The translations under genes were made by a program, and so were the position numbers. Positions 1 through 9,057 of a stretch of DNA of 49,425 nt are shown in pieces (position 1 is the stretch's first letter; every line of letters begins with the position of its first letter). Source of the DNA: Chthoniobacterales bacterium (lineage in GTDB: Bacteria; Verrucomicrobiota; Verrucomicrobiia; Chthoniobacterales; UBA10450); assembly GCA_013820755.1 (NCBI GenBank), contig JACDHZ010000003.1, positions 1 through 49,425 on the forward strand, given 5' to 3'. The notes below the pieces were generated by a model. That model was not told where the DNA came from. It was given only the letters and a program-made list of their open reading frames with translations, and did no database searches.

Positions 1-1
1 G

Positions 2-364
2 CCCGCCATCTCGACCTGCAAAGGCCACTGGCTCGCCATCCGCAAAGGACCCAAAACAGCATATGCGCAATGGGAAGACGCCGGGCCATTCCGGACGGAC
101 CACTGGCAATACGTCTTCGGTAACGAGCGGCCGAAGACGAATATGAATCAAGGCGCAGGGCTTGATGTGTCACCTGCAGTTCGTGATTACCTCGGAATGC
201 GGCCAACGGATGTGACTGATTGGAAGTTCGTCGAATTCAAAGATGTGCCGGTGGGTCCATGGTCGAAGCTGGGTGACAACAACCCCTTCGTCATGAACAG
301 CCGTCATGGCACCTCGGCACTCGTGGAGGGAAAACAGGCGCCGAGCAACGTTTTGCCGCGGTAG
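2..364 (+). CDS. Hypothetical protein, 3' part only (5' end outside window)
   Basis: The frame of ORF 143..364 is open back to base 2 (PAISTCKGHWLAIRKGPKTAYAQWEDAGPF...); stop at 362-364. Confidence 0.6.
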   Translation, partial: PAISTCKGHWLAIRKGPKTAYAQWEDAGPFRTDHWQYVFGNERPKTNMNQGAGLDVSPAVRDYLGMRPTDVTDWKFVEFKDVPVGPWSKLGDNNPFVMNSRHGTSALVEGKQAPSNVLPR

Positions 365-374
365 CCTTTTCGAT

Positions 375-424
375 GTTCGGAGCTTCGCGGTTGGACGTTC
401 GAGGTTGAACGACCGACGTTCTGC
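375..424. repeat. Degenerate heptanucleotide repeat (GTTSGAN-like)
   Basis: GTTCGGA GCTTCGC g GTTGGAC GTTCGAG GTTGAAC GACCGAC GTTCTGC read by eye, between the first CDS and trmD. Confidence 0.4.
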
Positions 425-430
425 TTCTCG

Positions 431-1105
431 ATGCGGATCGACATCCTCACGCTCTTCCCAGAAATCTGCCGAGCGCCGTTAAGTGAGAGCATGATGAAGC
501 GCGCACAGACGACTGGTGCGCTGGATCTCCGAATCCATAATGTGCGGGACTGGACGACGGATAAGCACCGCACTGCCGACGACGCACCTTTCGGTGGTGG
601 GCAAGGGATGGTCATGCGACCGGAGCCTATATTCGCAGCGGTCGAGTCATTGCGAGTTGAAGGCACCACTGTCGTGTTAATGACACCGCAAGGGCGGACG
701 TTCGCACAGTCCATTGCTCAGGAACTCGCGACTTACGAGCACGTTATTATCGTGTGCGGGCATTATGAAGGGGTGGATCATCGTGTAACGGAGCACTTGG
801 TCGATATGGAGATATCAATCGGGGATTATGTGCTGACGAATGGCGCCATCGCTGCAGTGGTGGTCGTGGATGCCGTAGTGCGTTTGCTGCCTGGCGTCCT
901 TGGAGACGAGCACTCAGCCGCGAATGATAGCTTCTCAGCCGGCGTGCTCGAAGGGCCTCAGTATACAAGACCTGCAGAGTTCCGCGGATGGAAAGTGCCC
1001 GACATCCTGTTATCAGGAAATCATTCCGAGATCGCGGCGTGGCGCAATCAGCAAGCGATCGACCGAACGCGCGAGAACCGGCCGGATCTGCTGGCCGACG
1101 AATAG
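431..1105 (+). CDS. trmD: tRNA (guanine-N1)-methyltransferase TrmD
   Basis: [11 protein letters not shown]..., [79 protein letters not shown] motifs. Confidence 0.95.
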   Translation: MRIDILTLFPEICRAPLSESMMKRAQTTGALDLRIHNVRDWTTDKHRTADDAPFGGGQGMVMRPEPIFAAVESLRVEGTTVVLMTPQGRTFAQSIAQELATYEHVIIVCGHYEGVDHRVTEHLVDMEISIGDYVLTNGAIAAVVVVDAVVRLLPGVLGDEHSAANDSFSAGVLEGPQYTRPAEFRGWKVPDILLSGNHSEIAAWRNQQAIDRTRENRPDLLADE

Positions 1106-1125
1106 GGAGCCGCGCGCGCGATCCG

Positions 1126-2379
1126 TTACTCGACCCGACCAAGAATCACACAGGAGTTGATTCCGCCGAAACCGAAGGAATTGCTGAGGACGTAATTCAA
1201 CTCCGCCGCCCGGCCGAAGTTGGGTACCACGTCTAGATCACAATCCGGATCCGGGTTATCGCGGTTTAGCGTCGGGGGAATCCAACCGGCATCAAGCGCG
1301 AGCGCCGAAATCGCAGCTTCGATCGCGCCGGTCGCCCCGAGCGGGTGGGCAGTGAAGGCTTTGGTCCCGCTGACCGCGAGGCGACTAGCATGACCGCCGA
1401 AAACCTCCTTTAGCGCTTTTACCTCTGTGCTGTCGTTGAGCTGGGTTGAGCTCGCGTGGGCGTTCACGTAATCGATCTGCTCCGGCGCGAGCTGTGCATC
1501 GGCGAGTGCGTGATTCATCGCGCGGATGCACGATTCGCCACTGGGCAGCGGCGAGGTCATATGGAAAGCGTCGTTGTTCAGACTGTAGCCGAGCACTTCC
1601 GCGTACATATGTGCGCCACGCGCGCGGGCATGCTCCAGCTCCTCGATCACGAGAGTAGCCGCGCCTTCTCCCATCACGAATCCATCCCGCGCAAGGTCGA
1701 ATGGCCGACATGCTTCCGCCGGATCATTAAGCGACTGGCTCATCGCCTTGATGATGGCGAATGCACCAAAGGTGAGGGGACTCAGCGGCGCTTCGGCCCC
1801 CCCCGCAATTATCACGTCGGCAAAGTCGTCGCGAATATAGCGAAGCGCCTCGCCCACAGCCACCGTGCCGCTGGCGCAGCTATTGGAGTTCGTCGTGCCG
1901 ACACCACGAAACCCGAATTCAATTGCGATGTTTGAATGCGCAGAGCCACCGAACACCTGCAGCGCAAGAGTCTGGTTTATACCGCGCGTGCCTTTCTTGA
2001 GGAAGTGCGCGTGCTGATGTTCCGCGTTTGCGATGCCGCCAAGTGCGGTACCGAAACTTACGCCGACGCGGTGTTGCGGCTGCTCGCGTGAGAATGGCAG
2101 GCCGGCGTCTTCGAGCGCCATCTGCGCGGATGCGACGGAAAATTGCGCATACCGATCGAGCCGCTTGAGTCGATGAGGCGGGAAATGGTCTTCCGGAACC
2201 CAGTCGCGAATTTCGCCGGCGCAGTGCGCATGGAACGCAGTGGTGTCGAAGGTCGAGATGTTTTTGATTCCACTCTTTTCAGCTCGGACGCCGTCCCAGA
2301 AACGGGCTTTGCCCGTACCGATACACGTGATCGGTCCGATTCCGGTGATAACTGCGCGTCGCTGTGTGTCGTTTCGCAT
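1126..2379 (-). CDS. Beta-ketoacyl-ACP synthase II family (FabF-like)
   Basis: MRNDTQRRAVITGIGPITCIGTG; catalytic Cys (NSNSCASGTVAVGEA) and two His (NAHASSTQLND, KAFTAHPLGATGA). ORF runs to 2412; internal ATG at 2379 preferred. Confidence 0.9.
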   Translation of the reverse strand: MRNDTQRRAVITGIGPITCIGTGKARFWDGVRAEKSGIKNISTFDTTAFHAHCAGEIRDWVPEDHFPPHRLKRLDRYAQFSVASAQMALEDAGLPFSREQPQHRVGVSFGTALGGIANAEHQHAHFLKKGTRGINQTLALQVFGGSAHSNIAIEFGFRGVGTTNSNSCASGTVAVGEALRYIRDDFADVIIAGGAEAPLSPLTFGAFAIIKAMSQSLNDPAEACRPFDLARDGFVMGEGAATLVIEELEHARARGAHMYAEVLGYSLNNDAFHMTSPLPSGESCIRAMNHALADAQLAPEQIDYVNAHASSTQLNDSTEVKALKEVFGGHASRLAVSGTKAFTAHPLGATGAIEAAISALALDAGWIPPTLNRDNPDPDCDLDVVPNFGRAAELNYVLSNSFGFGGINSCVILGRVE

Positions 2380-2389
2380 AGACACGCGG

Positions 2390-2836
2390 TTAAACCCCCG
2401 CTCGCGCTTCAAGATGCGTTTTCATGCAGCGCAACGTTTCGTTTGCGATGTGATGAATGAAGAACCCGCCGATTATCTGGTCCGCGACCGGCGCCAGCGG
2501 CGGAAAGCGAAACCGAAGGTCGTGCAGAATATCAACGCGCACTCCGGCCGGCGTGTCGTTAAACGTCCACACAACACGCATCCCCTTCGTGAAAGCCTTC
2601 AAATGGTGGAAGCGAACCTCGAGCCGCTCACGATCAATGATCTGCTCGGACGCCCATGAGATCGGAATTCCGGAGCGAACGGCGGCCATCACGACGATAT
2701 TACGCGTCGCGCCGCGTTCGAGATACCGGATGTAACGGTAATGCGGCAGAATTTCCGGCCAGCGTTCCAGGTTCGCGGCAGTCTCGAAGATCATCTCTTT
2801 CGGAGCCTGTATGATGATGAAGTTTCCTGTATGCAT
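2390..2836 (-). CDS. SRPBCC (START/polyketide cyclase-like) family protein
   Basis: IIIQAPKEMIFETAANLERWPEILPHYRYIRYLERG pattern; start trimmed from 3037 to the Met at 2836. Confidence 0.75.
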   Translation of the reverse strand: MHTGNFIIIQAPKEMIFETAANLERWPEILPHYRYIRYLERGATRNIVVMAAVRSGIPISWASEQIIDRERLEVRFHHLKAFTKGMRVVWTFNDTPAGVRVDILHDLRFRFPPLAPVADQIIGGFFIHHIANETLRCMKTHLEARAGV

Positions 2837-2912
2837 GACCGTGAAAACGCTCGTGCGGCTCACGTGCGAAAGGTAATCTGCCCGCCATGGGTCAGCAACG
2901 AGAGGACTCAGC

Positions 2913-3095
2913 TTGGCGTTAGAAATCAAGGAACAGTGCCAGCTGTGCAACCGCAGCCTCGCGGCATCAGATGAGGCATACATCTGTGTATACGAGTGCA
3001 CCTTCTGTCCGAAGTGCACGGCGGAGCGTGTCGGCATTTGCCCGAATTGCGGCGGCGAACTCGTGCGTCGCCCGCGTCCGAAAGCAACACATTAG
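2913..3095 (+). CDS. Small Cys-rich zinc-ribbon protein (DUF1272-like)
   Basis: CQLCNRSL...CVYECTFCPKCTAERVGICPNCGGELVRRPR; TTG start. Confidence 0.75.
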   Translation: MALEIKEQCQLCNRSLAASDEAYICVYECTFCPKCTAERVGICPNCGGELVRRPRPKATH

Positions 3096-3100
3096 GCCCG

Positions 3101-3832
3101 TTATTTCGGCAGCCGGCGCGCGTGCTTGATTTTATAGGTCAGAAAGCACTCGTCGCCGACAACTCGCATATCCTCGAGTGAGCAGTGGACACTCGACGGA
3201 AGGAATTCCTTGCTCACGCCAGTCAGAGTTGGCGCAGCACTTCCACCAAATAGATAAGGCGCGATCGTGAGATTCAGCTGGTCAACCACTCCGAGCTCGA
3301 GAAGTGAGCGGAACAGAGCCGCACCGCCCTCGCAGGCTACCGTATCGACTTCGTACTCTGCGCGCAGCTGCTGCAGCATCCGCGCAAGATTGACAGTGGG
3401 AGCTTCGCTCAGGTGCAGCGTTGCGTTATCCCGCAGTGCCCTCTGGTGCTGCAGCGGCATGCGAGTGGTCGAGAAGATGACGATTGGAGCGACGTCGGAC
3501 TGAAATATCTTCAGGCCGGCATCGATTCGTCCCTCGTTAGACACGATAACGCGCAGCGGCGACGCGGTCTGCCCGCGCGCGAGGCGCTGCTCCCGCAGTT
3601 CACCTTTGGGTAGACCTAGCCGCACATTGTCTTTCTTCAGAGTGCTGTGACCGATCAGCACGGCGTCGGCGAGTGCACGCTGCCGGAGAAGGTGCATCTT
3701 GTCTTCGCGCGACGTGAAATCGACCGGTGAATACTCACGCGTCGTGATCTTGCCGTCCGCAGTCATCGCGAACGTGGCTGCGACAAATGGCCGTCGCGGC
3801 GGTCGCTTCCGTGCCGGCGCTCCTGACGTCAC
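3101..3832 (-). CDS. RibD C-terminal / dihydrofolate reductase-like reductase
   Basis: RPFVAATFAMTADGKITT, LADAVLIGHSTLKKDN, VACEGGAALFRSLLELGVVDQLNLTIAPYLFGG. Confidence 0.85.
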   Translation of the reverse strand: MTSGAPARKRPPRRPFVAATFAMTADGKITTREYSPVDFTSREDKMHLLRQRALADAVLIGHSTLKKDNVRLGLPKGELREQRLARGQTASPLRVIVSNEGRIDAGLKIFQSDVAPIVIFSTTRMPLQHQRALRDNATLHLSEAPTVNLARMLQQLRAEYEVDTVACEGGAALFRSLLELGVVDQLNLTIAPYLFGGSAAPTLTGVSKEFLPSSVHCSLEDMRVVGDECFLTYKIKHARRLPK

Positions 3833-3841
3833 GCGGCGATC

Positions 3842-4900
3842 CTATTGAGCTTCTTTCGCAATGTCATGCTCGAGGTCTGCAACTTCATGTCGCATTTCTC
3901 GGAGCTTAACGTGGCCTGTAGTTCCGCTCGGCTTATAGAGGAAATAAACCAGCCCTCCTGGCAGCGCACAGATGAGGATAATCAAGAAACTTAGTGAGCC
4001 GATCAGATTGGCGACACCTTCCCGCACGCCCGCAAGATTGTGCAGGAGGATCTGCAGCACGATTTCGCGCCAGCCCGCGCCGCCGAAACTGATTGGCAAT
4101 GACGAGATCGTGCGTTCGATAGGCATTATTGCGAAGAAGTCCACCACGGGCACCGGCGTTGGCGGAGTCACGCGAACATCTTGCGCGTGGAGCGCGTAAG
4201 CGACGCACAGAAACGTGGTAAATGTTCCGAGGTGCGCGACCAGCGACATTGTGAAGGCGACTAGCGTTGCCTTCCAGTGACGAGCATAAAGATGGTAAGC
4301 GACTGAGACCTCGATCAGCTTCTCGCGACTAGGGAAACGGTGCGGAAGCCGATTCAGTAAATGGAAGCCGCTGATCAGGAATGACGTGACCAGTCCCAGC
4401 ACGGAACTCCCGAGCACGATGAGCAACACGTATAACAGTCGGCGCGTCTCTGGAGTCTGAGCGAGGTAATCATACCGGAGGAAGATCAATATGCCTGTGA
4501 TGCTGATCAATGCGATCAAGCCGATCACGCGATCGAACATCACCGCCAGCAGCGCGCCGGCTTTCTTGTCCGGCGTCTCTTTCAACAGGAGATAGCTCTT
4601 GATAATGTCGCCTCCTGTTCCACCAGGCATAAACTGGTTGTAGAACATGCCGATGAAGAACAGCGCGCCGACTCTCATGTTGCTGAGCCAAATACCCTGG
4701 ACACGCAGCAGAACTTGCCAACGAATCGCTGCCGCCAGCTCCACAATCAGATACGCGAGTATACCGAGCGCAATCCACCAGTAGTTCGCCAGGTGGAGCG
4801 CGGTCGCCATCTGTGCGCGCTTCCCCGGATCGCGAAAGACGAAGTACAACAGCGCGATCGTCACCGCGATTTGCGCGGTGGTGAGCAGGACTTTTCTCAT
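3842..4900 (-). CDS. Lysylphosphatidylglycerol synthase TM-region/flippase-like (UPF0104) membrane protein
   Basis: Multiple hydrophobic segments, FFIGMFYNQFMPGGTGGDIIKSYLL, PISFGGAGWRE; start trimmed to 4900, 4-nt overlap with upstream gene. Confidence 0.8.
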   Translation of the reverse strand: MRKVLLTTAQIAVTIALLYFVFRDPGKRAQMATALHLANYWWIALGILAYLIVELAAAIRWQVLLRVQGIWLSNMRVGALFFIGMFYNQFMPGGTGGDIIKSYLLLKETPDKKAGALLAVMFDRVIGLIALISITGILIFLRYDYLAQTPETRRLLYVLLIVLGSSVLGLVTSFLISGFHLLNRLPHRFPSREKLIEVSVAYHLYARHWKATLVAFTMSLVAHLGTFTTFLCVAYALHAQDVRVTPPTPVPVVDFFAIMPIERTISSLPISFGGAGWREIVLQILLHNLAGVREGVANLIGSLSFLIILICALPGGLVYFLYKPSGTTGHVKLREMRHEVADLEHDIAKEAQ

Positions 4901-5811
4901 CGGTCGAAGTGACTCTGCCAGGTCGAAACGGAGCGCCGAATCTCCTCCACTGTTTTGCGCGGACTCATCTCCCACACAAATAAGCAGTCCGCCGGAAGGA
5001 GCGGAACTAGTTTCTCGAGATCGACGTCGCCGGCAAACGGTGGCTGATGATCCTGAGCCGGCCAGACGCAATCCTGAAGGTGGCAGCCAAAGGCGCGCTG
5101 GCCGATTGTGCGCAGCCATTCTTGATGGTCGAGAAAACCGAGATTCTCTTTGATCTGAATGTGGCCGAAATCGTGCCAGTAACCGGCGTAGGGTGAATTC
5201 AACTGATCCAGTAACGCAGGAAGCTCGCGTTCGTTAGGCATCTCCTCATAGCCGCGCCTTGCTTCGATTCCCAGCCGCACGTCCTTGGCGGCGGCGTAAT
5301 CAACAACCCGCCGCAGGCATTCTTTCACACGCTCAAGGTGCCAGGCCGCAGCAGCCTCACGTTTCTTCACTGCGTTGATCTTCCGTCGGACGTATTCGCG
5401 CGAGAGGAGTTGGCCTGCCTTCATGAGCGCGATCAGCTCGTCGGTGATCGGGTTCATCGGCACCTCGCCACAATGCAGCACCACGAACGGCGCGCCAAGC
5501 CGCTCGGCGAAATCGATGGTTTGAAACGTTTGCTTCACTGCCCGTTCACGCTCGGCCACAGCCCCCGACGAGAATTTGTAGCAGTCTGGGGACGCATGCA
5601 TTACCTCGAGAGGGAGGGGGCAGAAGTTGTGCAGGCTACTGAATGTCACTTCCCCTGCCTCGTGCATTTTCTGAACGCCCGGCATCAGGGAGATCCGGAT
5701 GCCATGGCCGAGCTCGATCCTGCTGAAGCCCAGCTCGCCTTTGATCTCGCGCAACATCTCGTCGCCGGACGTATGCCGCCCAGAATTCCAGCAGGTGGAA
5801 AACGATATCAA
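4897..5811 (-). CDS. Sugar phosphate isomerase/epimerase (AP-endonuclease-2 TIM-barrel) family
   Basis: VVLHCGEVPM, RLGIEARRGYEEMPNERE, YAGYWHDFGHIQ, GCHLQD motifs. Confidence 0.75.
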   Translation of the reverse strand: MISFSTCWNSGRHTSGDEMLREIKGELGFSRIELGHGIRISLMPGVQKMHEAGEVTFSSLHNFCPLPLEVMHASPDCYKFSSGAVAERERAVKQTFQTIDFAERLGAPFVVLHCGEVPMNPITDELIALMKAGQLLSREYVRRKINAVKKREAAAAWHLERVKECLRRVVDYAAAKDVRLGIEARRGYEEMPNERELPALLDQLNSPYAGYWHDFGHIQIKENLGFLDHQEWLRTIGQRAFGCHLQDCVWPAQDHQPPFAGDVDLEKLVPLLPADCLFVWEMSPRKTVEEIRRSVSTWQSHFDR

Positions 5812-5826
5812 CAGGCGCTTCTTAAG

Positions 5827-7110
5827 TTACGCGACCGTCGCCGGCGCCGGTGCCGGCTGTGGCTCGGGCGGCACTTCGGCAGCGACCGGTAAGGTGTGAT
5901 CGCAGCGGCTAAGCACGAACAACGCGCCCGTCGCGTACACAGAGGCAGCCGCAGCCATTGCCGAACGCATTCCGATCAAATCGGACAAGCTTGTCACCAC
6001 CAGCCCTGCGATCGGCATTAAGCCGAAAAAGCTCAAACCGAAAACCGCGGAGATGCGTCCACGAAGGTGAGCTGGCGCACGCTCCTGGACGATCGTATTT
6101 GCCAGCCCGAAATTTGTGGCAAGACCGATGGCCATCGCTCCCATCGACATCGCGGCGAGCCAAAAACTGGAGGTACGCGACATGACGAACATCGAGCAGG
6201 CGACCACTACGACCGCGCCCATGATGAAGTGAATACGTTTGCCACGTGCGACGCTGAGCAACCCTAGGGAGCCGACCAGCGAGCCGCTCCCTGACACGGC
6301 CATCAGAATACCCATCCTCTCAGGACCGAGCCCAAGAAGCTGTCGAACGTATAGCGGCAACATCACTGAAACCACCGGGTAGATGAACACAGTTGTGAGC
6401 GCAATTAACGCGATCAGCGACAGGATCGTGCGATCTTTTTTGACATAGCGAAAACCTTCCAGCAACCCGCTCCGTCGCTGCTCTTCCTCCTCAGCCGTTC
6501 CGAGGGTTCGTCGCGGAATGAGAATCATCGAGATAATCAGCGCTACGAAAGTGAAGGCGTTTGCAAAGAAAGCCGACGCCGCGCCCCACCAGCCGACCAG
6601 GAGACCCGCCAGCGAAGGACCCAGGAGACGCGAGCCGTGGAACACTGAGCGATCCAGCGCGACAGCCGATGCAATCTGGTCCTTCCGCACCAATTCCGGC
6701 ACGAGCGCCGACAGGGCGGGCATTTCGAATGCAATCACCACGCCGAGCAACGCGGCCAGCACCAGAATGTGCCAGATCTGAATGTACCCAAATAGCACCA
6801 GCGTGCCGAGGATAACGGCGAGCACGATTTGCACGACCTGCGTAACAATCAGAATCATGCGCTTGTCGAATCGATCAGCCGCAGAACCACCGACCATTGT
6901 TAGCGCCAGCGTCGGCAGCCCCGCCGCCATATTGACCATGCCGAGCACCAGCGCCCTATCGGTCAATGTGCTGAGCACCCACCCCTGAGCCATCACCTGC
7001 ATCCATGTGCCGGTGTCCGAAATCGCCGAGCCGATGATGTAACGTTTGAACGGTCCACGACGCAGGAGCTCGATCGCCTTATGGCGGAAAGATGGCTCGG
7101 GCGCATTCAT
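5827..7110 (-). CDS. MFS transporter (EntS/MFS_3-like)
   Basis: SDTGTWMQVMAQGWVLSTLT, GGSAADRFDKRMILI, many TM segments. Confidence 0.85.
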   Translation of the reverse strand: MNAPEPSFRHKAIELLRRGPFKRYIIGSAISDTGTWMQVMAQGWVLSTLTDRALVLGMVNMAAGLPTLALTMVGGSAADRFDKRMILIVTQVVQIVLAVILGTLVLFGYIQIWHILVLAALLGVVIAFEMPALSALVPELVRKDQIASAVALDRSVFHGSRLLGPSLAGLLVGWWGAASAFFANAFTFVALIISMILIPRRTLGTAEEEEQRRSGLLEGFRYVKKDRTILSLIALIALTTVFIYPVVSVMLPLYVRQLLGLGPERMGILMAVSGSGSLVGSLGLLSVARGKRIHFIMGAVVVVACSMFVMSRTSSFWLAAMSMGAMAIGLATNFGLANTIVQERAPAHLRGRISAVFGLSFFGLMPIAGLVVTSLSDLIGMRSAMAAAASVYATGALFVLSRCDHTLPVAAEVPPEPQPAPAPATVA

Positions 7111-7227
7111 GGGAGAGACTGATACGCGGGGAGCAGATGCGCTGCAACGATCACCGGCCAGAGTGAGTGGTGAGAAATCACGCGCCGCGATTCTGGTGCG
7201 TTGTCCAACGCAATTCGCGGACGGTTT

Positions 7228-7677
7228 TCAGCGGATCTGCTTCAGGGCTTGCTCTAGCGCATGCGGCAGTGCGCTCGCACCATTCCCGCCAAGATCGGCA
7301 TCTACTTTTTCCAGCCGCTGAATCAGGTCAGCAACTTCACGCCGCGCGTATGGCCCACCCGCGACCGTGCAGAAGTGTGTTCGGCACCCGAACGGCCGGT
7401 CCAGATAGATGAGGCAGTTGCCGGTTGGGCGCTCGAGCAGGGGACATGCGCCGTCGTTATCTTCGGGCAATCGCTTGCGACCGGTGGCACGCATCGCCTT
7501 CGCTGCCACAAGCGCTTCGCCTCTAGTGAGGAACGGCGTGCGGCCAGTAAGCTTAAAATGACAGCATGTCTGCAGTCGAACGCAGTTGCGCTCGATCCGG
7601 CGTTCGGCGACCTCTGCGTAGATCTGCCGCACTCGTGTGATTGCAGCGGCAGTTTGCTCGGGTTCTCTGCGCTTCAT
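7228..7677 (-). CDS. YkgJ-like cysteine-cluster protein
   Basis: CVRLQTCCHFKLTGRTPFLTRGEA, CPLLERPTGNCLIYLDRPFGCRTHFC; start trimmed to 7677, 4-nt overlap with next gene. Confidence 0.7.
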   Translation of the reverse strand: MKRREPEQTAAAITRVRQIYAEVAERRIERNCVRLQTCCHFKLTGRTPFLTRGEALVAAKAMRATGRKRLPEDNDGACPLLERPTGNCLIYLDRPFGCRTHFCTVAGGPYARREVADLIQRLEKVDADLGGNGASALPHALEQALKQIR

Positions 7678-8921
7678 AAGCTGGCGATCGGTTCGGCGTC
7701 GGCCATTGCGTGGCCGGCGATCCAGCCTGTTGTCCAGGCCGCCTGGAAATTGAACCCGCCCGTAATTCCATCGATATCGAGCAACTCGCCCGCGAAGTAA
7801 AGATGCGGCACCATGCGACTCTCCATGGTCCTGAAGTTCACCTCGCGCAGGCTGACGCCGCCGCATGTAACGAATTCATCCTTGTTCAATGATTGTCCGT
7901 CAACGGCAAGTTCTGTCTTCATCAGAAGGTCTATCAGAGCAGTAGCACGCGTGCGGGAAAGCGTGGTCCAGGTTACCTGACCAGGCACTCCGCTGTGTGC
8001 GACGAGTCGTACCCAGAGTCGTGAGGGCACCGGCGATATCGGCACGCTGGCGATTTGGCGGCGCGATTGAGTGGAACGGCGGATGCCGAATTCGGCCGCG
8101 ATTTCGGTGGCACCCATGGCGGGGAGCCAGTTCACCCGCAGCGACGCTTTGTAACCGGACTCAGCCAGCTTCCGCGCTCCCCAAGCGGACAGGCGCAGAA
8201 CTGCCGGGCCGCTCACGCCGGCGTGAGTAATGAGAATCGGGCCGCGTGCGCGCAGCTTCGTCCCGGCCACAGATATCTCCGCATCCGGCACAGACAAGCC
8301 AGGCAGCGCGTGCAGCCATTCTGTGGTTACATGCAACGAGAATAATGATGGCACCGGCGGCTCAATCGTGTGACCAAGCGATCTCGCGATCTCCGGACCG
8401 GTCGTCGCGCGTGCGCCGCCCGTCGCGAGCAACAAGCGGTCACATTGCATCGTTTCGCCGTTCGTCAGCTGCAGGACAAACCCACCCGCTGCATTTCGCA
8501 CCGCGCCTTCAAGGCCGGTGCGGGTGCGAAGCCGCACGCCGGCGACCTCCGCTTGGTGCAGTAGCGAATCAATCACAGTTCCCGACGAGTCCGTTACAGG
8601 AAAGATGCGACCATCCGGTTCCGTCTTGAGCCGAACGCCTCGCCGTTCAAACCACGCGACTGTGTCTTCTGGCGAAAAGGCGTGCAGTGCGCCGATGAGT
8701 GCTCGTTCACCGCGCGGATAACGACTGCTGAATGCGCGCGGCTCCAGCGCAGCATGAGTAACGTTGCAGCGGCCGCCTCCGGAAATCCGCACCTTCGTCA
8801 GAAAGCGCGGCCCGCGCTCAAGGATCAACACCTCGCTCTTCGGTCGAGCTTCGGCACAAGCGATCGCCGCGAAGAATCCCGCGGCACCTCCACCCGCGAC
8901 GACGATTCGTTCACGTGACAC
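7674..8921 (-). CDS. HI0933/BaiN-like flavoprotein (NAD(P)/FAD oxidoreductase)
   Basis: VVAGGGAAGFFAAIACAEARP, KVRISGGGRCNVTHA, GGVSLREVNFRTMESRMVPHLYFAGELLDIDGITGGFNFQAAWTTG. Confidence 0.92.
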   Translation of the reverse strand: MSRERIVVAGGGAAGFFAAIACAEARPKSEVLILERGPRFLTKVRISGGGRCNVTHAALEPRAFSSRYPRGERALIGALHAFSPEDTVAWFERRGVRLKTEPDGRIFPVTDSSGTVIDSLLHQAEVAGVRLRTRTGLEGAVRNAAGGFVLQLTNGETMQCDRLLLATGGARATTGPEIARSLGHTIEPPVPSLFSLHVTTEWLHALPGLSVPDAEISVAGTKLRARGPILITHAGVSGPAVLRLSAWGARKLAESGYKASLRVNWLPAMGATEIAAEFGIRRSTQSRRQIASVPISPVPSRLWVRLVAHSGVPGQVTWTTLSRTRATALIDLLMKTELAVDGQSLNKDEFVTCGGVSLREVNFRTMESRMVPHLYFAGELLDIDGITGGFNFQAAWTTGWIAGHAMADAEPIASL

Positions 8922-9057
8922 CGCTCAGAATAGCGCACCGCGAAGAACCTTGGTGGTCAAAAGATAGCCGCGGCGATCCCGTTGCGCCAAAGCATTGCCG
9001 TCAGATCAACGATGCGTTGACCCTCAACGACGTTGGTGAGTACGGTGACCAGGCTCG

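Noticed and set aside
375-424. Possible tRNA T-arm (GTTCGAG)
   Set aside because: No acceptor stem, anticodon arm or CCA context; explained better by the heptanucleotide repeat
304-714. 136-aa minus-strand ORF
   Set aside because: Antisense to trmD, which has strong family motifs; translation is low-complexity Arg/Ser-rich
1385-1935. Overlapping ORFs inside the fabF-like gene on both strands
   Set aside because: Out-of-frame shadows of a well-supported ketosynthase
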